Source: Lachnospira pectinoschiza (GTDB taxonomy: Bacteria; Bacillota; Clostridia; Lachnospirales; Lachnospiraceae). From it: a stretch of 64,000 nucleotides of DNA. Below, in pieces: positions 26,466-35,042 of the stretch (position 1 is its first letter; each line of letters starts with the position of its first letter). The stretch is from contig NZ_FNHZ01000001.1 in the NCBI RefSeq assembly GCF_900103815.1, forward strand, positions 881,715-945,714, given 5' to 3'. Below the pieces are notes generated by a model that did not search any database, was not told the origin of the DNA, and worked only from the letters and a program-made list of their open reading frames with translations. Position numbers and translations under genes: made by a program.

Positions 26466-26478
26466 AAATCGAGATTTG
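26466..26478. repeat. Recurrent intergenic palindrome, copy 5
   Basis: AAATCGAGATTTG followed by TATAGGAGG, the ribosome site of the S66 peptidase gene. Confidence 0.6.
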
Positions 26479-26493
26479 TATAGGAGGAAATAT

Positions 26494-27519
26494 ATGGTTA
26501 AGAATGTGGCGATAGTAAGTCTTTCAAGCGGAATAATGGGGGAATCTTTTGTTGAATTTGAGAAGAATATTGGGATTAAGAGACTTGAAGACTTTGGGCT
26601 TAACGTGAGATTTATGCCGCACGCACTGTTAGGACTTGAATATATAAAAGATCATCCGGAGAAAAGAGCTTTAGATCTTTTGGATGCACTAAGAGATCCA
26701 GACATAGATATGATACTGTGTGCTATTGGCGGAGATGACACGTATCGATTGCTTCCATATTTATTTGAAAATGATGAACTGAAAGAGGCTGCTACGGATA
26801 AAATATTTCTCGGTTTTTCTGATACGACAATAAATCACTTTATGCTTCATAAAGTAGGGATGACTACTTTCTATGGACAAGCCTTTTTGCCGGATGTTTG
26901 TGAACTGGCTACGGATATGCTTCCATATACCAAAAATTACTTTCAGGAGCTTATTGCAACAGGTACCATTCATGAGATAACACCAAGTGACGTGTGGTAT
27001 GAGGAAAGAACTGAGTTCTCACCTGAAAAAGTAGGGACTTCGACACCGTCACATCCCAATAAGGGCTTCGAACTTCTGCAGGGACCGGCAACCTTCTCGG
27101 GAAAGATTCTCGGAGGTTGTATTGATTCGATGTATGACTTTTTTGATGGTGAACGCTATGAGGATATGCCGGTTTTGTGCAGGAAATATCATCTTTTCCC
27201 TGATACAAAGGACTGGGAAGGACGTATTATATTGCTGGAAACCAGTGAAGAAAAACCATCACCAGAGAAGTTCAAAAAGGCTTTGGAGTACTTAAAGTCT
27301 ACAGGGGTATTTGAAGCTGTTTCAGGAGTGCTTGTGGGAAAGCCTCAAAATGAGATCTATGCTGATGAGTATAAAAAATTATTGGTGGAAGTGATAAGCA
27401 ATCCGAAGCTTCCTATTATTTTTAATGTCAACATTGGACATGCTACACCTAGATGTATCATTCCTTTTGGTGTTGAGGCTGTTGTTGATGCGAATAATCA
27501 GATCATTAGATTTAAATGA
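26494..27519 (+). CDS. S66-family LD-carboxypeptidase / MccF-like peptidase
   Basis: About 341 residues from the ATG at 26494 (AGGAGG 7 bp upstream). It belongs to the serine peptidases of family S66, which trim peptidoglycan tetrapeptides or, as MccF, give resistance to microcin C. The nucleophile is in FLGFSDTT, the catalytic glutamate in RIILLETSEE, and the histidine in NIGHATPRC. The upstream in-frame ATG at 26461 precedes the palindrome and has no ribosome site. It stands as a single gene between two palindrome copies, which favours a resistance role, though this is inference. Confidence 0.85.
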   Translation: MVKNVAIVSLSSGIMGESFVEFEKNIGIKRLEDFGLNVRFMPHALLGLEYIKDHPEKRALDLLDALRDPDIDMILCAIGGDDTYRLLPYLFENDELKEAATDKIFLGFSDTTINHFMLHKVGMTTFYGQAFLPDVCELATDMLPYTKNYFQELIATGTIHEITPSDVWYEERTEFSPEKVGTSTPSHPNKGFELLQGPATFSGKILGGCIDSMYDFFDGERYEDMPVLCRKYHLFPDTKDWEGRIILLETSEEKPSPEKFKKALEYLKSTGVFEAVSGVLVGKPQNEIYADEYKKLLVEVISNPKLPIIFNVNIGHATPRCIIPFGVEAVVDANNQIIRFK

Positions 27520-27528
27520 GAAAGCGAT

Positions 27529-27540
27529 AAATTCCAGTTT
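27529..27540. repeat. Recurrent intergenic palindrome, copy 6
   Basis: AAATTCCAGTTT, 9 bp after the S66 peptidase stop. The rest of the 150 bp gap carries the promoter-like AT-rich leader of the next gene. Confidence 0.5.
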
Positions 27541-27670
27541 TTGGGGCTAAAGCCAATATAAATAATACTAGACAGATTTGTCCAATAGCGTAAATACGGC
27601 ATTTTCTCGCTTTGTGTCGTGTTATGTTTAGTAGAATAATATTACTCTGTCAATGAAAGGAGGAAACAGT

Positions 27671-28189
27671 ATGGATCAGAAAAAGATTGGACTTTTTTTA
27701 AAAGAACTTAGGAAAGAAAAGGATATTACACAGGAACAGCTTGCCGAAAAGATAAAAGTTTCAGGACGAACGGTTTCTAGATGGGAAACAGGTTCTAATA
27801 TGCCTGATATTAGTTTGTTGGCTGAATTGGCTGATTTTTATGATGTTAGTATACCTGAAATCATTGATGGAGAAAGGAAAAGCGAGAATATGAATGAAGA
27901 AGTAAAAGAAACAGTATTGAAATTATCTGATTATACAGAGACAATTAATCAGAAAATTAAAGGAAGGTTACTTGTACTTACGGTTATTCCATTAATAGGA
28001 ATGATTGCGGTCGTGATTATTGAATTAACAGGACTAGATACACATGGAAGTTTCTATGAAAGAGTAGCAGGTGCAGGCCTTGGGTTAATAAATTGTGGTA
28101 TATTAATATTCCTTGCAATGAATCTTTCTGGACTTTTAGGAAAGATTAAGGCAAGACGAGAAATGAAACGAAAGTACAACTGTAAATAA
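27671..28189 (+). CDS. XRE-family regulator with membrane domain
   Basis: About 172 residues from the ATG at 27671 (AAAGGAGG upstream). The helix-turn-helix covers residues 5-60 (ITQEQLAEKIKVSGRTVSRW) and is followed by a linker and two hydrophobic segments near residues 105-122 and 138-158. This layout is common in Clostridia for membrane-tethered regulators. The target is unknown. A strong terminator follows. Confidence 0.8.
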   Translation: MDQKKIGLFLKELRKEKDITQEQLAEKIKVSGRTVSRWETGSNMPDISLLAELADFYDVSIPEIIDGERKSENMNEEVKETVLKLSDYTETINQKIKGRLLVLTVIPLIGMIAVVIIELTGLDTHGSFYERVAGAGLGLINCGILIFLAMNLSGLLGKIKARREMKRKYNCK

Positions 28190-28207
28190 AAAGTCTAATA
28201 GACCATA

Positions 28208-28219
28208 AAATTCAAGTTT
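28208..28219. repeat. Recurrent intergenic palindrome, copy 7
   Basis: AAATTCAAGTTT, between the XRE gene stop and its terminator. Confidence 0.45.
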
Positions 28220-28242
28220 ATCATAAGATAGGAAGATGGTTT

Positions 28243-28275
28243 AACTTCTGGTCCAATGGATCAGAAGTTATTTTT
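28243..28275 (+). terminator. Terminator after the XRE gene
   Basis: A 12 bp stem AACTTCTGGTCC/GGATCAGAAGTT with loop AAT is followed by ATTTTTA. The 180 bp after it, up to copy 8 of the palindrome, shows no gene. Confidence 0.85.
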
Positions 28276-28433
28276 ATGTCGGGATTTTTATACAGAATGC
28301 AGTATTTATAGGAATTCCGGTTGTGCGAAGTTTCGTAAATTATAAAGAATTGGACAGAAGAGTTATCCGTTCTGTAAAAATAAAAACTTGCAAATAAGGA
28401 TAAATGGCTGTATCATAAAGATGAAATAAAATG

Positions 28434-28444
28434 TTTCAGATTTG
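28434..28444. repeat. Recurrent intergenic palindrome, copy 8
   Basis: TTTCAGATTTG followed by TGAGGTGA, the ribosome site of abiEi. The left arm is altered compared with the other copies. Confidence 0.45.
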
Positions 28445-28457
28445 TGAGGTGAGCCAA

Positions 28458-29075
28458 ATGATATATGATTATATAATTGAAAACTATAAAAATGGTGAGC
28501 CAATTTTTTTGACTGAGCTTCCGAGCAATTCAAAAGATTATCTTCGACAGGAAATGAAGAAACTTGTGGACGAAGGTAAGTTAGAGCGCTTATATAATGG
28601 CGTATATTTTCTTTCTTATGTTACAATTCTTGGTACTAAAGGGAAGGTTTCAGTGGATAAGTATATCGAGAAGAAGTATCTTGGCTCAGAAGAAAAAGTG
28701 GAAGGCTATATAACGGGATTACAGCTTGCAAACAAATATGGATTTACAACGCAGAATCCTTCTTGCTATGAAGTTTGTAGTAATGAAACATCGACTAAAC
28801 AGCGTAAGCAGGAGATTGATGGAAATACCATTGTTGTATATAAACCGGTTGCTGAGGTTACATCTAAGAATAAATCTGCATTACAGTTTTTGGATTTAAT
28901 GTCTACGATTGACAAGTATAGTGAGATTTCCGGACAGGAATTTGCTTCAAAGCTAAAAGATTTTGTCAGCTCAGTAGGTGTGGATTTTTCGGTTGTAAAA
29001 CAATATTTGTCATTATATCCGGATAAAGTTTATAGAAATATTTATGAAGGAGGCTTGATGGGTGAGCTGGTATAG
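28458..29075 (+). CDS. abiEi: AbiEi-type antitoxin (type IV toxin-antitoxin)
   Basis: About 205 residues from the ATG at 28458, which has GAGGTGA upstream. A winged-helix N-terminus (FLTELPSNSKDYLRQEMKKLVDEGKLERLYNGVYF) is followed by the DUF6088/AbiEi C-terminal domain. These antitoxins repress their own promoter and counter the toxin without binding it. The stop overlaps the GTG start of abiEii by 14 bp, the usual coupling. Confidence 0.85.
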   Translation: MIYDYIIENYKNGEPIFLTELPSNSKDYLRQEMKKLVDEGKLERLYNGVYFLSYVTILGTKGKVSVDKYIEKKYLGSEEKVEGYITGLQLANKYGFTTQNPSCYEVCSNETSTKQRKQEIDGNTIVVYKPVAEVTSKNKSALQFLDLMSTIDKYSEISGQEFASKLKDFVSSVGVDFSVVKQYLSLYPDKVYRNIYEGGLMGELV

Positions 29076-29970
29076 AGGTTATAAAGAACAATGGAAAGAG
29101 ATTATTGAGACGGTAGCTGCCGAAGAGCATCGTACAACACAGATGGTTGAGAAAGATACTATTCAGTCGATGATATTGTCTGGTATTTCTCAAAGTGATC
29201 TTCCTTTTGTCTTTAAGGGAGGAACTTCTTTATCTAAAGCTTATGGGCTCATTGATAGGTTTTCAGAAGATATCGATTTGTCTATGAATCGCAAGCCGAC
29301 TGAAGGTGAAAAAAAGCAGACAAAGAATTTGATTCTAAGCTTAGCAGAGGATTTAGGCCTGATTTTAACGAATCCAGAGGATATACAATCTCGCTATAGC
29401 TATAACAAATATGTGTTTAAGTACGAATCATTCTTTAGTGAAATACCTTTGGAACTGATTATTGAAACAAGTTTTTATCAGGATGTTTATCCGGCAGAGA
29501 CTCATGATGTTTATAGCTTTGTGGGTAGATTCTGTGAAAAGAATGGAATTACTCTTCCAATTCCATTTGATGAAGCAAAGATAAGTATGCAGGTTCAGTC
29601 CTTGGAACGAACATTTATTGACAAGGTATTTGCTGTTTGTGATTACCGTATTCAAAATATGATGGATCGAGACTCGAGACATTTATATGATATTGCGAAG
29701 CTACTTCCTGAGGTTAAGATAACACCTGAATTAGATGCTTTGATTGATAGGGTACGCGACGATCGTATGAAGTCAAAGAATAATCCGTCAGCGCAGCTGG
29801 AATATAATATTCCAGATATGCTTAAGGAAATTATTTCAAGTCAATTCTATGAATCGGATTATAACAATATTACTAAGAAACTATTATATGAGGATGTGTC
29901 ATATAATGATGCAATTGAAAAAGGAATAGCACTAGTAGTAGATATGGATATTTTCGAATATAAAAAATAG
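29062..29970 (+). CDS. abiEii: AbiEii-type nucleotidyltransferase toxin
   Basis: A 302-residue nucleotidyltransferase. The active site is FKGGTSLSKAYGL with SEDIDLSM, near residues 52-75, as in AbiEii/MenT toxins, which modify tRNA or otherwise stop growth on phage attack. It starts at GTG 8 bp after AAGGAGG. Together with abiEi it is a complete module and the largest unit in the cassette array. Confidence 0.88.
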   Translation: MSWYRGYKEQWKEIIETVAAEEHRTTQMVEKDTIQSMILSGISQSDLPFVFKGGTSLSKAYGLIDRFSEDIDLSMNRKPTEGEKKQTKNLILSLAEDLGLILTNPEDIQSRYSYNKYVFKYESFFSEIPLELIIETSFYQDVYPAETHDVYSFVGRFCEKNGITLPIPFDEAKISMQVQSLERTFIDKVFAVCDYRIQNMMDRDSRHLYDIAKLLPEVKITPELDALIDRVRDDRMKSKNNPSAQLEYNIPDMLKEIISSQFYESDYNNITKKLLYEDVSYNDAIEKGIALVVDMDIFEYKK

Positions 29971-29989
29971 ATGCTTATACTAGGTTTAT

Positions 29990-30166
29990 TATTATGCCCT
30001 TTATATTCGGCTATTTTATAAAAATAAAATTGTAGCAAAATGGAAAAAAGTACAGTTTACTGGATTGTACACAGGCATATTTATAGAAACAGTCAAGTGG
30101 TGGTTTAAAGACGGATGTAAGAAAACACCAGAGCAGGTAGAAAGGTATTTTGAAGAGGTTTTTTAA
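29990..30166 (+). pseudogene. C-terminal fragment of a TetR regulator
   Basis: An open frame with no start ends in VQFTGLYTGIFIETVKWWFK and then GCKKTPEQVERYFEEVF before TAA at 30166. The W-W-F-K-D-G and P-E-Q-V pattern is the typical end of TetR-family ligand domains. It abuts the next gene's ATG. The front of the gene is missing. Confidence 0.55.
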
Positions 30167-30799
30167 ATGAATAATATAGAACGTAGAGATAAAGAAATTG
30201 CTTATATTTGCGATGATGTTTTAATGGCAGAACAGAAAAAATGCAGAAAGATATTGCAAAAACTCAACTTCATGGATAGAAGTGATTTTGATGGAATCCG
30301 TGAGGTTATAGCAGAACTTTTGCCGGGATCCGAAGGAGCTTTTATAAATCCGCCATTTTATTGTGATTATGGAAATAATATTAAAGTGGGAAAGAATTTT
30401 TTTGCCAACTATAATTGTACAATTATAGATGTTGCAAATGTAACTATTGGAGATAACTGCCAGATGGCACCTAATGTAGCTATATATACGGCAGGTCATC
30501 CCATATATCCAAGCACCCGCAATTCTGCTTATGAATACGGAAAAGCAATATCTATAGGTGATAATGTATGGATTGGTGGCAACACAGTAATCTGCCCGGG
30601 AGTTAATATCGGAGACAATGTTGTAATAGGAGCAGGCAGTGTTGTTACAAGAGATATCCCGGACTGGAGTATTGCGGTAGGTAATCCATGCAGGATTAAG
30701 AGAACGATTACTGAGGACGACAGGAAAAGGCTTTTTAAAGATGAAATGATAGATGATGAAGCCTGGAATGATATCGTGGAGCGAGGTTATGCAGAATAA
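30167..30799 (+). CDS. Sugar O-acetyltransferase (maltose acetyltransferase-like)
   Basis: A 210-residue left-handed beta-helix acetyltransferase. A maltose/galactoside acetyltransferase N-terminal motif is followed by hexapeptide repeats from about residue 65. The catalytic histidine lies in YTAGHPI near residue 112, and the acetyl-CoA loop in VIGAGSVVTRDIPDWSIAVG. The ATG directly follows the stop of a TetR fragment, so that sequence may supply translation coupling. The sugar is unknown. Confidence 0.88.
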   Translation: MNNIERRDKEIAYICDDVLMAEQKKCRKILQKLNFMDRSDFDGIREVIAELLPGSEGAFINPPFYCDYGNNIKVGKNFFANYNCTIIDVANVTIGDNCQMAPNVAIYTAGHPIYPSTRNSAYEYGKAISIGDNVWIGGNTVICPGVNIGDNVVIGAGSVVTRDIPDWSIAVGNPCRIKRTITEDDRKRLFKDEMIDDEAWNDIVERGYAE

Positions 30800-30839
30800 T
30801 AAGGAGCAATGTGGTATAGATTTAGCAGGAGGTGTTTTG

Positions 30840-31256
30840 ATGGCATCTGTAAGAGATGAAGTATCCAAGTATATAAAGAAAAAATATAAGGCATCTCCGG
30901 AATACCTTTGGAAGAGATATCCAAGCTTTGCAGTATACAGGCATGAAGATAATCGTAAGTGGTTTGCTCTGATAGCCACTATAGGCAGAGATAAGCTGGG
31001 GATTGATTCCACTGATGAAGTTGATGTTTTAAATGTTAAGATTGACGATTTGATGCTTAGAGATATCCTGCTTCAACAGCCGGGTTTTTATCCTGGATAT
31101 CATATGAACAAGGGCAGTTGGATGACAATACTGCTTGATGGTACAGTGAGCTTTGATGAAATCTTCAATATGATTGATGGCAGCTTTTTAGATACGGCAT
31201 CTAAGAAGAAAAAGGATAAGTTCCGTCAGCCAAAGGAATGGATAGTACCAGCCTGA
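30840..31256 (+). CDS. MmcQ/YjbR-family protein
   Basis: About 138 residues from the ATG at 30840, which has CAGGAGG 8 bp upstream. Conserved family features are YLWKRYPSFAVYRH, KWFALIATI, LNVKIDD, PGFYPGYHMNKGSWMTILLD. It is a small double-wing DNA-binding-like fold whose role is not established. It follows the acetyltransferase by 40 bp. Confidence 0.85.
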   Translation: MASVRDEVSKYIKKKYKASPEYLWKRYPSFAVYRHEDNRKWFALIATIGRDKLGIDSTDEVDVLNVKIDDLMLRDILLQQPGFYPGYHMNKGSWMTILLDGTVSFDEIFNMIDGSFLDTASKKKKDKFRQPKEWIVPA

Positions 31257-31257
31257 C

Positions 31258-31356
31258 AAGTTTACTTTTGACAGGTTGAAATCTGAGTATGGAATATATG
31301 CTGTGCGTGGACCGAGGGGGATACCTAATAGTCTGAGCGCAGCATTGAAAAAGTAA
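31258..31356 (+). pseudogene. Short C-terminal coding fragment
   Basis: After the YjbR stop a frame reads DKFTFDRLKSEYGIYAVRGP and ends SLSAALKK at a TAA (31354-31356). No start is visible. It looks like the 3' end of another gene, source unknown. Confidence 0.35.
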
Positions 31357-31442
31357 TATAAATGAGTAAGCACAGGATGGATGCGCTTGAACAGAGGATG
31401 GCATTTATAACAAGCTTAAAAGAAACATAGAATACTATACCT

Positions 31443-31454
31443 AAATTCGATTTA
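31443..31454. repeat. Recurrent intergenic palindrome, copy 9
   Basis: AAATTCGATTTA followed by GACGGGGTG, the ribosome site of the next gene. Confidence 0.5.
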
Positions 31455-31468
31455 GACGGGGTGAAAAA

Positions 31469-31999
31469 ATGAATTATGATTATATAGAAATAACTTTATT
31501 TATTTGTGTTGTAGTAATAACAATTATACTTATAGTATTTAATAGTAAGGACAAAAATAAACCGCGTAATACAGAAGCTGTAGATACAGGTGTTTTTTGT
31601 ATAAAAGAGCCGCGATTTGTTAAAAATCTATTTTGTGTAGGATGGGGTGTGGCTTCAATATGTTTGATTGGAAGTTTTTTCTCTTGCATATGGAATGGTT
31701 TTACGCTTGGCAACATTATTACAGTGTTAGGTTTTCTCTGTTTCGAATTTTTTAATTTGTATTGCTTGTTGAGAACAAAAAACTGGAAAATATCTGTAAA
31801 TAAAGAGCAAATACTATACAGAAATTTGTTTGGCGTGACAAAAGAATATAATTTTAAGGAAATATTGGTTAAACAGAAAAATAACTCGGCAATTGTGGCC
31901 TATAAGGACAATAAAAAGGTTTTCAGCATTGGGACAGAGTTGATTGAGTATGCGGATTTTTTATGGTGGGCAGTAAAATATAAAGTATATGTAAAATAA
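31469..31999 (+). CDS. Membrane protein of unknown function
   Basis: A 176-residue protein with an N-terminal hydrophobic helix (residues 7-25), a pair of helices at about 58-105, and a C-terminal soluble beta-rich domain (WKISVNKEQILYRNLFGVTKEYNF) that resembles a pleckstrin-like fold. No family is named. It is a single gene between palindrome copies 9 and 10. Confidence 0.6.
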   Translation: MNYDYIEITLFICVVVITIILIVFNSKDKNKPRNTEAVDTGVFCIKEPRFVKNLFCVGWGVASICLIGSFFSCIWNGFTLGNIITVLGFLCFEFFNLYCLLRTKNWKISVNKEQILYRNLFGVTKEYNFKEILVKQKNNSAIVAYKDNKKVFSIGTELIEYADFLWWAVKYKVYVK

Positions 32000-32090
32000 A
32001 TGTAGTACAAGCATTTTTATTTAAAATGAAAAATGCTGGATACAACTGTAATGATAAGACGGTATTTATACAGTGGTTATAGATGAAGTA

Positions 32091-32103
32091 AAACCGGGAT
32101 TTG
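32091..32103. repeat. Recurrent intergenic palindrome, copy 10 (diverged)
   Basis: AAACCGGGATTTG followed by GAGGAG, the ribosome site of the SAP gene. It is a weaker match to the others. Confidence 0.4.
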
Positions 32104-32118
32104 GAGGAGCAAATATAA

Positions 32119-32694
32119 ATGAGTGAAAGACCTGAATTGGATAGAAAATTAGATGGAAAAACCTTTCGAAGTTATTATTATTTAAAGGAAGAATTGGTTG
32201 ATTTTTGTAGAAAGAACAACTTGCCTATTTCAGGTGGGAAAATAGAACTAGCTGACAGAATTGCTTGCTTCCTTGATACGGGAAAGGTATTAGAAGCTTC
32301 TGTCAAAAGAAAAGCACCAGCTAATGTGCAATTAATCGATGAAAATACAATAATAGAACCTAATATTGTGTGTTCTGAAAAGCATAGAGCGTTTTTCAAG
32401 GAACACATTGGAGCGGCATTTTCTTTTAATGTGGCATTTCAAAAATGGTTAAAAAGTAACGCTGGTAAGACATATAAGGAAGCAATTGCGGCTTATTATC
32501 AAATTCTTGAAGAAAAGAAGCAAGGAAAAACAAAGATTGATTGCCAATTTGAGTATAATACATATATTCGTGATTTCTTTGAAGATAATAAAGGAAAGAC
32601 TCTGGAGGATGCGATTAAATGCTGGAAATATAAAAAACAAATTCAGGGACATAATCGCTATGAAAGAATAGATCTTGTGGCTCTTGGAGAGTAG
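32119..32694 (+). CDS. SAP-domain protein with DUF6434-like C-terminus
   Basis: A 191-residue protein. Residues about 18-55 (SYYYLKEELVDFCRKNNLPISGGKIELADRI) match the SAP helix-extension-helix that binds AT-rich DNA. The C-terminal half (FFKEHIGAAFSFNVAFQKWL, then FEYNTYIRDFF) is like DUF6434, which often pairs with SAP. The role is unknown. It stands alone between two palindrome copies. Confidence 0.75.
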   Translation: MSERPELDRKLDGKTFRSYYYLKEELVDFCRKNNLPISGGKIELADRIACFLDTGKVLEASVKRKAPANVQLIDENTIIEPNIVCSEKHRAFFKEHIGAAFSFNVAFQKWLKSNAGKTYKEAIAAYYQILEEKKQGKTKIDCQFEYNTYIRDFFEDNKGKTLEDAIKCWKYKKQIQGHNRYERIDLVALGE

Positions 32695-32704
32695 GAATAA
32701 GTAT

Positions 32705-32726
32705 TATACAAATTCGGATTTGTATA
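32705..32726. repeat. Recurrent intergenic palindrome, copy 11
   Basis: TATACAAAT (32705-32713) and ATTTGTATA (32718-32726) flank TCGG. This is the longest and most perfect copy. The 9 kb integrative element begins 68 bp later. Confidence 0.65.
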
Positions 32727-32793
32727 ACTAAAATCCTAACTTTCCTTATTTTATGCGGCTTGGCGGTATGCTTTGCCACTCTATATGTATCCT

Positions 32794-32820
32794 TTTCCCT
32801 TGTTTTTGCCCTTATGAGGT
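32794..32820. repeat. Left attachment site (direct repeat)
   Basis: The 27 bp sequence from TTTCCCTTGTTTTTGCCC to TTATGAGGT is identical to 41745-41771. It is followed within 12 bp by ACAAGGGAAA, which pairs with TTTCCCTTGT, giving an inverted repeat as expected for a recombinase core. Confidence 0.8.
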
Positions 32821-32851
32821 ATCTACAAGGGAAAGTTTTTCTTATTCGATT

Positions 32852-34150
32852 TTATTCTCCAACCACCTTATCAAGTAGTCGGGCTGAGTTTCGCTTACCT
32901 TCTCGGTTAGCGTGTGCGTAGACATTCATAGTGGTACTTACATCCGAGTGTCCGAGTAATTCCTGCACATCATTTGGTGCTGCTCCGTTTGAGAGCAGGT
33001 TTGTGGTATAGGTGTGTCGCAGGGTGTGGAAGTGGAAATTATCATCAAGCTCCGACAATCGTTTCCTTGCTGTCCTTAAAGCTGTCTCAACCGTTGCAGG
33101 GGCTTCGTATGCTCCCTCCGGTCTGATACATACAAGGTCAATCTCGTTGTAATCAAGGGGAATGTCCTCTGTGCCATCCAAATGGTAAAGCTCATAGTAG
33201 ATACGATTCTTTTCCTTGACTTCCCTGTAGTAGTTCCTCTGATAGAGTTCTCCGTAACTGAACACCTGCTTTCTCTGTTCCTTTTTTGCTTTCTTTAAGA
33301 TGTCAGCGAGTGTATCACAGAAATCCACGATACGGATTTTCTTTCGCTTTGTCGGACAGATCTCGGTCTTGTGCCTTGCTCCGTTGTAACGGACACTTCT
33401 TCGTACTGTCAGATACTGTTCCTCAAAGTTAATGTCACTCCAAGTCAGTCCGCATACCTCTCCAAGTCTAAGACCTGTGTAGTATGCTATCTGTACCGGC
33501 AGGACAGCAGGCTTGTTTCTTTCTTCCAGATACTCCATAAGCGTCTGATACTGCTCTGGTGTAATCGGGTTGATAACCTCTGCATCCTCATCATTATCAG
33601 AAAACAAATCCACATCTTCCTCGGCTTTCCTACGCATTACCACATACTGCATTGGATTAAATGTGATGTACTGCTTTGAAAAGACTGCAAATCGGAAGGA
33701 CTGTTGCAGGACTGCGTGGAAAGAACGGATATAGTCGATGGTGTAACCCTTTGACTTAAAATTTCCTTCCTCACCGCCAAATGCAAGCAAATCCATAAAC
33801 TTCTGCAAATGCTCCGAAGTGACTGTCTTTAGTTTTCTGTTTCCGATTGGGTGCTGTTTAATCCTGTTTACTGCCTGTAAATAGTTACCGACTGTACCAT
33901 TGCTAAGTGAACCTGTTTTCAAATCTTCCTCTGCCCATACATCAAGCATCTGTCCGAGTGTGAGGTTGTCCGCTTTGGCTAGAAACTTCTTTGCGTCATA
34001 ATCCTCCATAGCCTTGCGTAACATTTTCTCCGTCTCTGATTTGCTCTCCGTACCTGCAAATTCTTTCTGAACCAAGTTACCACTTGCGTCCTCCACATAA
34101 AAGCGGTAGTACCATTTCTTGCCTTTCTTTCTTACAGAACCTTTTGCCAT
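32852..34150 (-). CDS. int: Tyrosine recombinase (integrase) of the element
   Basis: About 432 residues from the ATG at 34150, which has AAAGGAG upstream. The N-terminal arm-binding domain (KGSVRKKGKKWYYRFYVED) is of the Tn916/phage type, followed by a SAM-like core domain. The catalytic set is present: TGLRLGEVCGL (Arg), HTLRHTYTT (H-x-x-R), LGHSDVSTTMNVYAH (H and the Tyr nucleophile). It reads toward the left att site, the usual position. Confidence 0.93.
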   Translation of the reverse strand: MAKGSVRKKGKKWYYRFYVEDASGNLVQKEFAGTESKSETEKMLRKAMEDYDAKKFLAKADNLTLGQMLDVWAEEDLKTGSLSNGTVGNYLQAVNRIKQHPIGNRKLKTVTSEHLQKFMDLLAFGGEEGNFKSKGYTIDYIRSFHAVLQQSFRFAVFSKQYITFNPMQYVVMRRKAEEDVDLFSDNDEDAEVINPITPEQYQTLMEYLEERNKPAVLPVQIAYYTGLRLGEVCGLTWSDINFEEQYLTVRRSVRYNGARHKTEICPTKRKKIRIVDFCDTLADILKKAKKEQRKQVFSYGELYQRNYYREVKEKNRIYYELYHLDGTEDIPLDYNEIDLVCIRPEGAYEAPATVETALRTARKRLSELDDNFHFHTLRHTYTTNLLSNGAAPNDVQELLGHSDVSTTMNVYAHANREGKRNSARLLDKVVGE

Positions 34151-34233
34151 AATCGTTTCTCCTTTCGATATCGGCAATCGGAACTGGTGAAATGCTTCTT
34201 GCGTGTGAGTATATCATAGCTCCGTCTGCCTAT

Positions 34234-34857
34234 CTATACCGAATCGGGATCTTTTTCTGATAAAAGATTGGCTAGTCGATTTTTCGCTGTCTCAGGATTT
34301 TTTGAATACAATCTTACAATATCGCCCATATCGTTAAATGCGTTGACGGTGTGGGTGATTTCTCTAAGGAACATAATCTCATTGTATTCCTTATTGGATT
34401 CAAACCCCATTGTCTGGGCGAGTGCCTTGTTATCTGCATTTCCTTTGAAATTCTTACAAGCGAACTGGAATGAATCCACGAACAGCTCGTATTCCTGTAA
34501 CATCAGTAGTAGCAGGTCTTTGGAAAAATCACTTTCGGACTGTTCCATATCATAAGGGAGTTTATTCAGAATGGAAGTCATTACATCACGAATCTGTAAT
34601 TCTCTTTTATCCGTAATGTCTGTTTCGTATTCGTCAGTCTCACCTTTCAGCCACTCCACAGATACATGAAGTGCATCTGCCAGACCTTCTAAGGTCATTT
34701 TCTTGGTGTTATCAATCGTTCCTGCTTCGTATCTCTGAATCGTGGATGCGGTCACGCCCATCTTTTCAGCGACATAAGGCTGGTTCAATCCTAACTCCTG
34801 TCTGCGGCTCTTTGCTCTGCTACCGATTGTCTTTCGCAATTCTTTATCTTTTAACAT
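34234..34857 (-). CDS. XRE-family repressor of the element
   Basis: About 207 residues from the ATG at 34857 (AAGGAGG 8 bp upstream). The helix-turn-helix is at residues 8-68 (NQPYVAEKMGVTASTIQRYE) with a C-terminal helical domain of unknown type. It lies upstream of int on the same strand and divergent from the next gene. It probably controls excision genes. Confidence 0.85.
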   Translation of the reverse strand: MLKDKELRKTIGSRAKSRRQELGLNQPYVAEKMGVTASTIQRYEAGTIDNTKKMTLEGLADALHVSVEWLKGETDEYETDITDKRELQIRDVMTSILNKLPYDMEQSESDFSKDLLLLMLQEYELFVDSFQFACKNFKGNADNKALAQTMGFESNKEYNEIMFLREITHTVNAFNDMGDIVRLYSKNPETAKNRLANLLSEKDPDSV

Positions 34858-35042
34858 ACTTGCGAACCTCCTTTTTCGGTATGTCATTACTATACCACAT
34901 AACACGATATATTGCAATATGCAATTATAAGACGATTATTAAAATACCGTAACGAATTGCAAATTGGTGATTCGATATAACTTATATATTTGGCTCAAAT
35001 AGACGATATATAAAATATCAAGAATAGATTAGGAGGTGCAGT

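Noticed and set aside
30221..31012. 263-residue minus-strand open frame
   Set aside because: It lies opposite the clear acetyltransferase and YjbR genes, has no family features and is an antisense shadow.
23999..32726. True class 1-type integron
   Set aside because: No intI gene is in the window, and the motif is far shorter than attC and lacks clear R' and R'' boxes. Only a cassette-like pattern is claimed.
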